64,000 nt of DNA from Polluticaenibacter yanchengensis. Its GTDB lineage: Bacteria; Bacteroidota; Bacteroidia; Chitinophagales; Chitinophagaceae. The notes below the pieces were generated by a model. That model saw only the letters and a list, made by a program, of their open reading frames with translations, was not told where the DNA came from and made no database searches. Of the stretch, positions 53,065 through 61,419 are shown piece after piece; position 1 is the stretch's first letter, and the number at the start of each line of letters is the position of its first letter. The translations under genes and the position numbers were made by a program. The stretch spans positions 1 to 64,000 of the forward strand of contig JAQGEF010000015.1 in NCBI GenBank assembly GCA_027854065.1, written 5' to 3'.

Positions 53065-54528
53065 ATGAAAAAAATTAAACTAAGTAAGATCTTTCTGCCA
53101 TTAAGTGTATGCGCATTTATTGGAATTTCAAGTTGTAAAAAGAATAATGACGGAGGCATAACTCCAGATCCTGTTGATGAAACAGCCATTGCATTTCCGG
53201 GAGCAGAAGGTTTCGGAAGTAAAGAAGTTACCGGCGGAAGAGGCGGCGAAGTGATTAAAGTGACTAACCTGAATGATGTTGGTGCCGGTTCATTAAGAAC
53301 GGCCTTATCTAAAACTGGTAAAAGAATAATAGTATTTGAAGTTTCGGGTAATATCATATTAAAAAGCCCTTTGAATATTAATAACGGAGATGTAACGATT
53401 GCGGGGCAGACAGCTCCCGGTGAAGGTATCACTATTCAGAATTACGAAGTAACGGTCAATGCCAGCAATGTGATCATCAGGTTTCTGCGCTTCAGAATGG
53501 GAGACCTGGAAAAAAGGGAGCAAGATGCTTTCTGGGGCCGTTATAAAGAAAATATTATTATTGATCATTGTTCAATGAGTTGGTCGATAGATGAATGTTC
53601 TTCTTTCTATGCCAATAAAAACTTTACGATGCAATGGTGTATCTTGTCCGAAAGCTTAAACAAATCATTTCATGAAAAGGACGACCACGGTTATGGTGGT
53701 ATCTGGGGAGGCTACAATGCTACTTTTCACCACAATTTATTAGCACATCATAATAGCCGCAATCCGCGTTTCGATGGTGGTTTCCGTTCCGGTACAGGTA
53801 CCAGTCCTGTAGGGAAAGATAAAGTTGATTATCGCAATAATGTTGTTTATAACTGGCGTGGCAATAGTTCATATGGCGGAGAAAACGGTACTTATAATAT
53901 GGTCAATAACTATTATAAACCGGGACCGGCAACACCATCCAGCAGGAATAAGCGTTTTATGGAGATCAGTTTTGAAAGCACGGCGGGTTATGAACCGGGC
54001 TACGGTAAATTTTTCATTGACGGGAACTATATGAATGGTAATACGACTGTTTCCGCCAATAACTGGAATGGTGGTGTTGATAAGGGATCTGGATTATCTG
54101 ATGCAAATTTTGCCAATGCGAAACTTACTGTGCCATTTGAAGCAGCAGTATTAACCACGCACACTGCAGAACAAGCTTACAATGCGGTATTAGCCTATGC
54201 GGGGGCCAGTTTTAAACGTGATGGTATAGATACGAGGGTGTTAAGTGAAGTTAGAAACGGCACTGCTACTTATTCCGGTTCTAAAACCGGTTTTAAAGGC
54301 ATTATCGACTCTCAGACAGATGTAGGAAGCTGGCCGGTTTTAGGTGCAGGAACAGCACCAAAGGACACAGATGGGGACGGTATGCCGGATGATTGGGAAC
54401 GCTCAAAAGGCTTAGATCCTAATAAAGCCAATGCCAATGGCAGGGACCTGAGCAAAGGCTACGACAATATAGAGGTATATATTAACAGCCTTGTTGAAAA
54501 TATTACCAAATCACAATACAATAAATAG
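53065..54528 (+). CDS. Pectate-lyase-like parallel beta-helix lipoprotein (PL1-type)
   Basis: 487-aa lipoprotein; the lipobox is GISSC. After a short linker the mature domain starts FPGAEGFGSKEVTGGRGGEV, a common start of Bacteroidota pectate lyases, then GSLRTALS and strand-rich right-handed helix with NIIIDHCSMSWSIDECSSFY, HHNLLAHHNSRNPRFDGG and DYRNNVVYNW. A calcium-type thrombospondin-3-like segment, DTDGDGMPDDWER, sits near residue 433, and the C-terminus is typical of this group. It would cleave pectin-like galacturonan outside the cell. No SusCD pair is adjacent, so it is an isolated degrader gene. Confidence 0.85.
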   Translation: MKKIKLSKIFLPLSVCAFIGISSCKKNNDGGITPDPVDETAIAFPGAEGFGSKEVTGGRGGEVIKVTNLNDVGAGSLRTALSKTGKRIIVFEVSGNIILKSPLNINNGDVTIAGQTAPGEGITIQNYEVTVNASNVIIRFLRFRMGDLEKREQDAFWGRYKENIIIDHCSMSWSIDECSSFYANKNFTMQWCILSESLNKSFHEKDDHGYGGIWGGYNATFHHNLLAHHNSRNPRFDGGFRSGTGTSPVGKDKVDYRNNVVYNWRGNSSYGGENGTYNMVNNYYKPGPATPSSRNKRFMEISFESTAGYEPGYGKFFIDGNYMNGNTTVSANNWNGGVDKGSGLSDANFANAKLTVPFEAAVLTTHTAEQAYNAVLAYAGASFKRDGIDTRVLSEVRNGTATYSGSKTGFKGIIDSQTDVGSWPVLGAGTAPKDTDGDGMPDDWERSKGLDPNKANANGRDLSKGYDNIEVYINSLVENITKSQYNK

Positions 54529-54550
54529 CATAAGTATTAGAGTTTATTCC

Positions 54551-54610
54551 ATAAATAAGCAGAAGCTAAGAGATAAATACGTTTTTAGCTTCTGCTTATT
54601 TATTTTATTT
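54551..54610 (+). terminator. Intrinsic terminator of the pectate-lyase-like gene
   Basis: Perfect 19-bp inverted repeat (54551-54569 and 54585-54603) with AGCAGAAGCTAA and TTAGCTTCTGCT at the core, followed by TTTTATTT. Confidence 0.88.
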
Positions 54611-54674
54611 CTCAGTGTATATTCCTTCCAATATCTTTACGACATTGAAAGTTTATATAAAAAATAAGATATTT

Positions 54675-54965
54675 ATGAAATTTAAACAGTTGTTTTTAAT
54701 ATTTATTGCATTAATAATTAGTAAATTTTCATTCGCAAATGATCATGCTGATTCAGCTATTGTGGTAGTATCTTTTATAGTGAACAAAGAAGGACAAAAA
54801 GAGAAGATTAAAATTCATAATGTTGTTTGTGCCAATTGTGAAGATAGCTTTAAAGAGCAGATCAAAGAAGAAGCATTAAATGTGATTAAAAATTCACCGG
54901 ACTATTTACCACAGAAAAAAAAGAAAAAATACCTGCAGCCGGTTAAATTTAAAATCAAAAAATAA
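54675..54965 (+). CDS. Small exported TonB-C-terminal-like protein
   Basis: 96 aa; I start at ATG 54675 (MKFKQLFLIF), which gives a signal peptide ending near FSFAND. The mature part resembles a lone TonB C-terminal domain: VVVSFIVNKEGQKEKIKI, then KEEALNVIKNSPDYLPQ, then KYLQPVKFKIKK, which mimics the TonB pattern of helix, proline and final strand. It has a Cys pair, VVCANCED, not usual in TonB. Since no TonB membrane anchor or proline-rich linker is present, it cannot be a standard energy transducer. Family assignment is by pattern. Confidence 0.65.
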   Translation: MKFKQLFLIFIALIISKFSFANDHADSAIVVVSFIVNKEGQKEKIKIHNVVCANCEDSFKEQIKEEALNVIKNSPDYLPQKKKKKYLQPVKFKIKK

Positions 54966-55100
54966 TGAGGAAGTAACAAATTATCATTACTTAAAATTAA
55001 AATAAAGTGCTACACCAGTTGTTATTTCCGATACTCACTATTCAATAAAGGCAATCAGCGATTCAAAAGTAAACAGCTTTAGTGCCTGCGAAACTATTTG

Positions 55101-55697
55101 TTAGTTTACAGGCGAAGCATGTTTTAGCGAAAGATAAGATTTTCGCCATTTTATAAAGCCCACAATACTCATTACTGCAAATAATGCCGATAAACCTGCG
55201 TAGACGGGAAGCCCCCGGTCAATCTGCAGAAATACCAAAACCACATTTATACAAAACCAGTTAATCCATGTTGTTAATATCTTCCTGGCTTCCATAAAAG
55301 TAGTGAGGAAACTAAAACAGGCGGTAAAAGAGTCAATAAACGGGCGGGGAGCATCTGTGTATATATGCATAAAATTGCCCCATATAAGTGCCGCCGCTAT
55401 CGTTATTGAATAGGTTATCAGATGCTTTTTAACAGTCCATTGCCTAACGGGTGCCGTATTTGTCCCGGAGAATCTCTTCTGTTTTGCCCAATAGTACCAG
55501 CCATATATGCCAGCACCCACGTAATAAAAATTGACAATGGCCTCCGAGTATAATTTGCCATGATAAAAATTGTAAATGGTAATACAGGACGCAAGAATCC
55601 CGAATATCCAGCAAGCAATTTTCTCATTCACTGCCAGCAGTAAATATATTATCCAAAGACTAACGCCAACAATTTCTAACACTTTAAGCAAATCCAT
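55101..55697 (-). CDS. pnuC: PnuC-type nicotinamide riboside transporter
   Basis: 198-aa membrane protein with six to seven helices and the PnuC layout: start WIIYLLLAVNEKIACWIFGI, middle YVGAGIYGWYYW, and TTWINWFCINVVLVFLQIDR with the conserved W-x3-N element. It imports nicotinamide riboside for NAD salvage. Related PnuT proteins carry thiamine and sit behind TPP riboswitches, but no THI box precedes this gene. The repeat-built secreted protein lies 34 bases upstream and may be co-transcribed. Confidence 0.85.
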   Translation of the reverse strand: MDLLKVLEIVGVSLWIIYLLLAVNEKIACWIFGILASCITIYNFYHGKLYSEAIVNFYYVGAGIYGWYYWAKQKRFSGTNTAPVRQWTVKKHLITYSITIAAALIWGNFMHIYTDAPRPFIDSFTACFSFLTTFMEARKILTTWINWFCINVVLVFLQIDRGLPVYAGLSALFAVMSIVGFIKWRKSYLSLKHASPVN

Positions 55698-55731
55698 CAG
55701 TCACAATCAGGTCTTAGTTTCGTAGCCAAAC

Positions 55732-56184
55732 TTAAAAAGTCTCATCAGAAAAATTCATCCGCTCTTTAATCACTTTAATTAAACAAACAATAATTTCCTC
55801 TTTGGTAACGTCTTCATTATCAGAGTATATATAATAGTCAGGCGTGCCGTTGTTAATAATACAAATAGAGATATTGCTTATATAGTTCTTATTAATCACT
55901 ACGTTCAGGTCACCAATGCCCTTATCAATAATTTTCACTGTCCTGTCTCCCGAACCCGTCTTCTTCAGAATATAATCAGCCTTGGATTTATCTTTTGTAA
56001 TAGAAACACTGATATCTGATATGCCATTGTCCTTAAAATTGACAGATAAATCAGCAATGCCTGACTCTTTAAAGCGAATGGTCAAATCCGCAAATCCATG
56101 ATCCTTCAATAAAATAGTCTCCTGGCAAACAGTAGATTTGGCTATAGCTAAAAACATTATTAAAATACATGTTTTAAACTTCAT
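55732..56184 (-). CDS. Secreted protein built from ~12-residue repeats
   Basis: 150 aa with a signal peptide ending near STVCQ. Residues 25-60 and 85-120 are made of a repeated 12-residue motif with the pattern x-K-x-x-G-I-x-D-(L/I)-x-V-x: HGFADLTIRF, SGIADLSVNF, NGISDISVSI, KGIGDLNVVI, YISNISICI, INNGTPDYYIYS. Such periodicity predicts a small beta-solenoid or beta-roll. The last 25 residues are helical. No family recognised. It is directly upstream of pnuC. Confidence 0.78.
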   Translation of the reverse strand: MKFKTCILIMFLAIAKSTVCQETILLKDHGFADLTIRFKESGIADLSVNFKDNGISDISVSITKDKSKADYILKKTGSGDRTVKIIDKGIGDLNVVINKNYISNISICIINNGTPDYYIYSDNEDVTKEEIIVCLIKVIKERMNFSDETF

Positions 56185-56373
56185 ACATTATTTCGGGTTA
56201 GTGTAGATATTTTATTTAAAAATAAGCAAGTACTGCAAGGTAGTCTTTTATTTTATCAATTCTGAACAAATTTCTTTACAATGAATCGTGAAAGAGGTTA
56301 AATAAATGATTCCTGTCAGCCAAATATGTCATAAACTCCAAAAGAAAAAAGATGAATACAACAAAGTTTGAAT

Positions 56374-56381
56374 TAATTTTG
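56374..56381 (+). promoter_or_regulatory. -7 promoter box of the ABC-F gene, next to the start codon
   Basis: TAATTTTG, an exact TAnnTTTG match, ends five bases before the ATG at 56387, predicting a leader of only a few bases. No -33 element at the usual distance. Confidence 0.5.
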
Positions 56382-56386
56382 CGCCC

Positions 56387-58363
56387 ATGTTAGCAGGTTT
56401 TACAAACGTTACATTCGAATTTGGGGCACGTGCCATTATAAGAAATGCCACATGGCATATACAACCGGGAGAGAGAATCGGCCTTGTAGGCTATAATGGT
56501 ACAGGTAAATCTACCATTTTAAAACTATTGGTGGGAGAGTATACAGCAACAGGCGGTGTTGTGGAAAGAGGAAAGAGCGTAAGTATCGGTTATTTACACC
56601 AGGATTTGTTAAGTGCGGAAATAGAAAAGTCAATTTTAGAGGTTGCTATGGATGCGTTTCAGAAAGCCAGGGATATACAGGCTGAACTGCACGAATTGGA
56701 AAAGCAACTTGAAACAAAAGGTGATGATGCCGATTTGTTAGACAGATATTCCCATTTACTCCATGACTTTGAAGTTGCCGGAGGTTACGAAATGGAACAC
56801 AAAGCCGAAGAAATTTTGCACGGATTAGGATTTGATACAGAAGTTTTCAATAAACCCTACCAGCAATTCAGCGGAGGATGGCGCATGCGCGTACTCCTGG
56901 CAAAAATGATCTTGCAGGCACCGGATATCTTATTACTCGATGAGCCCACCAACCACCTGGATTTACCAAGTATTGAGTGGCTCGAAAAATACCTCATCCA
57001 CTATGAAGGCAGCGTAGTCATAGTAAGCCACGATCAGTACTTCCTGAACAGGATGGTGACCAAAATAGTGGACGTGTACCAGCAGGAATTACACCAGTAC
57101 ACCGGCAACTATGAGTATTTTGTAAATGAAAAAGCATTACGCATAGAACTGCAGCAAAAGGCATACGAAAACCAGCAGGACTTTATACGCCAGCAGGAAC
57201 GTGTGGTTGAACGGTTTAAGGCAAAAGCCAGCAAAGCGGCTATGGCCCAGAGTATCATTAAAAAACTTGATAAACTGGACCGAATAGAAAATGTAGAATT
57301 AGAACGTCCGAACATAAGAATGAACTTTGCCGTAGATAAACAACCCGGAAAAGTCATCTGTACATTAAAAAATGTCAGTAAATCCTATGGCGATCTCTCT
57401 CTATTGAAAAACGCGTCAGCAGAAATAAGCCGTGGTGATAAAATAGCATTAATCGGGGCAAACGGAAAAGGTAAAAGTACCTTACTGCGCATAATAGCAG
57501 GAACAGAAGGTCATGAAGGTTCACGTGAGTGGGGACACAATGTAGTAGAATCCTTTTACGCACAGCATCAGTTGGAATCATTAGGGTTGGATAATAACCT
57601 GATAGAAGAAATGCAGACAAGCCGTGCCGGTAAAACAGACCTGGAATACCGCACCTTATTAGGTTGTTTCCTGTTTGGCGGAGATGATGTAGATAAACGC
57701 ATAAAAGTACTCAGCGGAGGAGAGAAAGCAAGAGTAGCATTAGCTAAAACAATTGTAAGCAAAGCCAACTTCCTCATGCTCGATGAACCGACGAACCACC
57801 TGGATATGCACAGTGTGGATCTGTTGATCGAATCATTAAATAAATACGAAGGCAGCCTGATTATTGTCAGTCACGATCGCCACTTTTTAAGCAGAACAGC
57901 CAATATTTACTGGGAAATTGTCAACGGTGAGATCCGTGAATTCAAAGGCACTTACGAAGAATATGTTCGCTGGAAAGAAAAATTAAACATAGAAGAAGCG
58001 GCACGCCTCGCTAAAGAAAAAGAAGAAGCAGGTAAAAAGCAGAAAAAAGAAGAAACCAAAGCGGCAGTGCAAGCGCCGCAGCCGGATAAACCGTATGTAA
58101 ACCTTAACATGGTAAAAACGGAATATCAAAAACAACAAAAGCAGTTTGATAAAATAGAGGCAGAACAGGCCAAGTTAAAAGCAGACAACGATTCAATACT
58201 GGCAGATCTGGCTAACCCGGCCATCTATTCAGATCAGGCAAAGCTAAAAAGCCTGGAAGCAGAATTGAAAAAAGTTCAGGATGCTTTAGATAAAGTAAAC
58301 GAACAATATGAAACTGCATTTACCAAATTGATGGAACTGGAAGAGCAATTGCAAAACGCTTAA
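56387..58363 (+). CDS. ABC-F family ATPase
   Basis: 658-aa soluble protein with two ABC domains and no membrane part. Domain 1: Walker A GYNGTGKST, signature FSGGW, Walker B LLLDEPTNHLD. Domain 2: GANGKGKST, LSGGE, LMLDEPTNHLD. The linker between them has the long charged helix of ABC-F factors, and a C-terminal coiled-coil (residues ~555-655, rich in Lys/Glu/Gln) resembles Uup. These proteins act on the ribosome in translation or antibiotic protection. The C-terminal arm favours Uup, but that subtype is inference. Confidence 0.92.
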   Translation: MLAGFTNVTFEFGARAIIRNATWHIQPGERIGLVGYNGTGKSTILKLLVGEYTATGGVVERGKSVSIGYLHQDLLSAEIEKSILEVAMDAFQKARDIQAELHELEKQLETKGDDADLLDRYSHLLHDFEVAGGYEMEHKAEEILHGLGFDTEVFNKPYQQFSGGWRMRVLLAKMILQAPDILLLDEPTNHLDLPSIEWLEKYLIHYEGSVVIVSHDQYFLNRMVTKIVDVYQQELHQYTGNYEYFVNEKALRIELQQKAYENQQDFIRQQERVVERFKAKASKAAMAQSIIKKLDKLDRIENVELERPNIRMNFAVDKQPGKVICTLKNVSKSYGDLSLLKNASAEISRGDKIALIGANGKGKSTLLRIIAGTEGHEGSREWGHNVVESFYAQHQLESLGLDNNLIEEMQTSRAGKTDLEYRTLLGCFLFGGDDVDKRIKVLSGGEKARVALAKTIVSKANFLMLDEPTNHLDMHSVDLLIESLNKYEGSLIIVSHDRHFLSRTANIYWEIVNGEIREFKGTYEEYVRWKEKLNIEEAARLAKEKEEAGKKQKKEETKAAVQAPQPDKPYVNLNMVKTEYQKQQKQFDKIEAEQAKLKADNDSILADLANPAIYSDQAKLKSLEAELKKVQDALDKVNEQYETAFTKLMELEEQLQNA

Positions 58364-58383
58364 GATCATCAATATCCAGATAA

Positions 58384-58427
58384 AGATAAGAGCCCGGCAA
58401 TAAATCAATTGCCGGGCTCTTTATCTA
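58384..58427 (+). terminator. Intrinsic terminator of the ABC-F gene
   Basis: AGATAAGAGCCCGGCAAT (58384-58401) pairs with ATTGCCGGGCTCTTTATCT (58408-58426) around a six-base loop with one bulge. It begins 20 bases past the stop codon. Confidence 0.85.
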
Positions 58428-58591
58428 CATTAAAACACCACTAAAATTAAGCTGGCAATAAAAAAACAAAAAATAATGCTTCCGATTGTCGTTATTATTT
58501 CTTTTTATAGCCTGTAAAATTGAAAATATTTCAAATCAATTATCATTCAACCATAATTTTTCTAAATTCAAAAATCATTAACTGATAGTTG

Positions 58592-58623
58592 TTTGGCTAA
58601 CCTTATTCAAAATGGTTACTTTG
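58592..58623 (+). promoter_or_regulatory. Promoter of the cystathionine beta-synthase gene
   Basis: TTTG at 58592-58595, a 20-base spacer and TTACTTTG at 58616-58623 (one mismatch to TAnnTTTG). The start codon follows 15 bases later. Confidence 0.6.
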
Positions 58624-58638
58624 TAAAAACACATTTTT

Positions 58639-59997
58639 ATGGCCTGGAAGAAAAATATATTAGAAACCATCGGGAACACCCCTTTAATACAGCTAAATAA
58701 AGTAACCAAAAATCTACCTTGTACCGTATTGGCAAAAGTAGACTACTTTAATCCCGGCAACAGTATAAAAGACCGCATGGCTTTAAAAATGTTAGAAGTA
58801 GCCGAGCAGGAAGGAAAAATAAAACCGGGCGGCACCATAGTAGAAGGCACCAGCGGAAACACCGGTATGGGGCTTGCGTTAGCAGCCGTTGTAAAAGGGT
58901 ACAAATGTATTTTTGTAACCACCGATAAACAAAGTAAAGAAAAAGCAGATATCTTAAAAGCCGTAGGTGCCGAAGTAATTGTTTGCCCAACCAATGTAAT
59001 GCCGGAAGATCCGAATAGCTATTACAGCGTCGCCAAACGCCTGGCAACAGAAATTCCCAATTCTTTTTATATGAACCAGTACGATAACCTGGCAAACCGC
59101 CTGGCGCATTACGAAAGCACAGGCCCGGAGATATGGGAACAAACCGAAGGCAAAATTACCCATCTGGTATGCACCGCCGGCACAGGAGGCACCATAACGG
59201 GGACCGCTCAATACCTCAAAGAAAAGAACCCCGATATAAAAATCTGGGCAGTAGATGTTTACGGAAGTTTACTCACCAAATATTTCAATACGGGTGAGGT
59301 AGATATGAACGAAGTTCATCCATATATCAGCGAAGGTTTTGGAGAAGATTTTGTACCAAAGAATTATGACATGAGCGTCATCGATCAATTCACACAGGTA
59401 ACCGATAAAGACGGTGCCGTATTAGCCCGGAAAATAGCCCGTGAAGAAGGTTTGTTTTGCGGCTATAGTGCCGGAAGTTGCCTGCAGGGCCTCATGCAGT
59501 TAAAAGATTCCCTCAAACCAACCGACCTGGTTGTATGTATCTTTCACGATCATGGCAGCCGTTATGTAGGCAAGATCTACAACGACCAATGGATGCAGGA
59601 GCGCGGCTTCCTGGAAGTAAAAACATTCAGGGATATAGTAAACGGCAGAAATTCCCAAAAACTATTAACCATTGCGCCAAACGATACCGTAGCGGACGCC
59701 ATCGCCTTAATGGAAAAATTTGACATCGAAAATCTGCCGGTTTTTGAAGACGGCAATAATACCGGTTCTATCAGCCAGCAGGGATTATTCGGTAAATTGT
59801 TAAGCAATGCCGACATTAAAAATCAGCAGATAAAAACAGTACAGGAAAAAGCATATCCTGAGGTCGCCATCGATACCCCCATAGATCGCTTAAGCAATCT
59901 GATCACAAAAGATAATGGCGCTGTATTGGCAAAAGATGAAGCCGGTATGTACCAGATCGTCACAAAATACGATGTAATAAAAAGCCTGTCAAAATAG
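58639..59997 (+). CDS. Cystathionine beta-synthase
   Basis: 452-aa PLP enzyme: a fold type II catalytic domain (1-325) plus a pair of CBS domains (335-452), the arrangement of cystathionine beta-synthase and not of CysK/CysM. PLP Lys44 is in GNSIKDRM; the phosphate loop is TSGNTG at 71-76; GTGGTITG binds PLP phosphate. The CBS part shows DTVADAIALMEKFDIENLPV and ends KYDVIKSLSK. It condenses homocysteine and serine to cystathionine; activity as a cysteine synthase is possible. It lacks the N-terminal heme module of animals. Monocistronic. Confidence 0.93.
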   Translation: MAWKKNILETIGNTPLIQLNKVTKNLPCTVLAKVDYFNPGNSIKDRMALKMLEVAEQEGKIKPGGTIVEGTSGNTGMGLALAAVVKGYKCIFVTTDKQSKEKADILKAVGAEVIVCPTNVMPEDPNSYYSVAKRLATEIPNSFYMNQYDNLANRLAHYESTGPEIWEQTEGKITHLVCTAGTGGTITGTAQYLKEKNPDIKIWAVDVYGSLLTKYFNTGEVDMNEVHPYISEGFGEDFVPKNYDMSVIDQFTQVTDKDGAVLARKIAREEGLFCGYSAGSCLQGLMQLKDSLKPTDLVVCIFHDHGSRYVGKIYNDQWMQERGFLEVKTFRDIVNGRNSQKLLTIAPNDTVADAIALMEKFDIENLPVFEDGNNTGSISQQGLFGKLLSNADIKNQQIKTVQEKAYPEVAIDTPIDRLSNLITKDNGAVLAKDEAGMYQIVTKYDVIKSLSK

Positions 59998-60005
59998 GAT
60001 TAAAA

Positions 60006-60045
60006 ATAAAAGCACCAACTTTCAAATTGGTGCTTTTATATTTTT
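60006..60045 (+). terminator. Intrinsic terminator of the cystathionine beta-synthase gene
   Basis: ATAAAAGCACCAA (60006-60018) pairs with TTGGTGCTTTTAT (60027-60039), loop of eight, then TTTTT. It starts nine bases past the stop codon. Confidence 0.85.
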
Positions 60046-60078
60046 GGGCTATCATCCATTGTGCAAAAATCATCTGCG

Positions 60079-60210
60079 GTCCGGCGTGCTTATGGCTCCG
60101 CTTACGCTCGGTGTATTTTTTGCAGGAGAAGTCCTTTATTGTTATTTCACCATAGTCATCCTGCAAAAAATACACTGGCTCGTACCTCGCCACCAACGCA
60201 TACCGCAGCC
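60079..60210 (+). repeat. Family A palindromic intergenic repeat, copy 3
   Basis: Starts GTCCGGCGTGCTTATGG and ends GCATACCGCAGCC, nearly the same as copy 1 inverted. The inner arms GTGTATTTTTTGCAGGA (60111-60127) and TCCTGCAAAAAATACAC (60159-60175) are a perfect 17-bp inverted repeat. The loop is different from copy 1. It lies between the convergent cystathionine beta-synthase and DUF6089-like genes. Confidence 0.82.
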
Positions 60211-60428
60211 ATTCTTCATTTAAAATACAATTGTACTGACTGATTCACCTGATTAGTATCCTCTAATAACAGGCCGGTAAATAACACAGATATAATATGC
60301 AACTGTTCGTAGGATATTCCAAAAATCAGCCCCAATCAGTAGTTATATTATCCTGCTTCATCAGTAGGAATATATTCAATCTGTATAACTAAAGCCAAAT
60401 TGCTCAAAAAGGTTCAAAACTATAATAA

Positions 60429-61346
60429 CTAATAACATTTAACCTGTTTCAGTATTCTTCGTCTCTCAGCCTTACTTCCTGCTCCGTTGCCGCCAAAACT
60501 ATTACTAAAAATCTTGCCGAAAATAGATTCACCATTGCCGTTATTAATAGCAAGTCCTAACGTAACACCCAGGAAATAATACCAGTCTTTCAGTTTAGGA
60601 TTGCCCCTTCTGATGCCCTCATTCGGGTACACACGGTTTGGAAAAATTTCATCAGAACGGAAAGCCAGTTGCACCGTTTCAAGGCCACGGTTATTCAGCA
60701 ATGCATTATAATCCGCATAAAAACCGCTCACATCATCAAGGTAATCAGAAAATGCGTAAGTATGCCTGAATTCAGCACCAATATTTACCAGGTCGCTCAT
60801 GTAATATTTAATACCCAAACCATAAGGAATACTAATTTGAGTCAGTTTATAAGGCTTTTTCTCCGGGTACTCAGCCAGGCCCTGACCCTCAGTTCCCAGA
60901 GGTTGCAGATAAACAGTATTGCCATTCCTGTCAGTGGTATAAGGGTTAAATTTGAATACCCCGACCCCCGCAAAAAAATAAGGCGTCACCTTACTCGATT
61001 CCTTGGATAACAACCGGTATTCCAAACCCAGGCTAAATTCGTGAATTTTAGTTTGAAAACTCAGGTTACGGTATTTCAGTTCATTCTTATTATCCTTATC
61101 GCTCCCCGCCACATTACCGTAAGAATAACCCGACCGGATAAAAAAATGCTCATCCAAAGCAAATTTTGCAATAGCACCAAAAGCCGCATGGCTGTTTTTA
61201 ACCGTAAAAATCAATGGCTGAAGGTCACCCTGGTAATTAGACATCCCCATAAATACATCCACATCAATTCTTTGCGATCTTAGTTGCGTAACTGGAAATG
61301 CAGATAATAAATAAATAAGAAACAGGATCCTTTTAATATTATTCAT
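60429..61346 (-). CDS. DUF6089-like outer-membrane beta-barrel protein
   Basis: 305 aa starting at ATG 61346 (MNNIKRILFLI); the longer frame to 61391 puts a second hydrophobic stretch ahead of the signal peptide. Cleavage is near QLRSQ. The barrel has ~8 strands with typical alternation, e.g. VDVFMGMSNYQGDLQP at the mature start, LEYRLLSKESSKVTPYFFAG and LGIKYYMSDLVNIGAEFRHT. It resembles the DUF6089 family of Bacteroidota, whose function is unknown. Confidence 0.8.
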   Translation of the reverse strand: MNNIKRILFLIYLLSAFPVTQLRSQRIDVDVFMGMSNYQGDLQPLIFTVKNSHAAFGAIAKFALDEHFFIRSGYSYGNVAGSDKDNKNELKYRNLSFQTKIHEFSLGLEYRLLSKESSKVTPYFFAGVGVFKFNPYTTDRNGNTVYLQPLGTEGQGLAEYPEKKPYKLTQISIPYGLGIKYYMSDLVNIGAEFRHTYAFSDYLDDVSGFYADYNALLNNRGLETVQLAFRSDEIFPNRVYPNEGIRRGNPKLKDWYYFLGVTLGLAINNGNGESIFGKIFSNSFGGNGAGSKAERRRILKQVKCY

Positions 61347-61419
61347 GCTTATAAAAACTGTAATTAAGTAACTTAGGATAAAAAACTTCAAACGCGTTAT
61401 TCAGAGTTATATTTTACGA

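Noticed and set aside
55101..55697. PnuC-type gene as a thiamine (PnuT) transporter
   Set aside because: No THI box ahead of it and no thiamine genes beside it; nicotinamide riboside is the default reading.
60061..60243. 60-aa frame after the cystathionine beta-synthase gene
   Set aside because: Family A copy 3.
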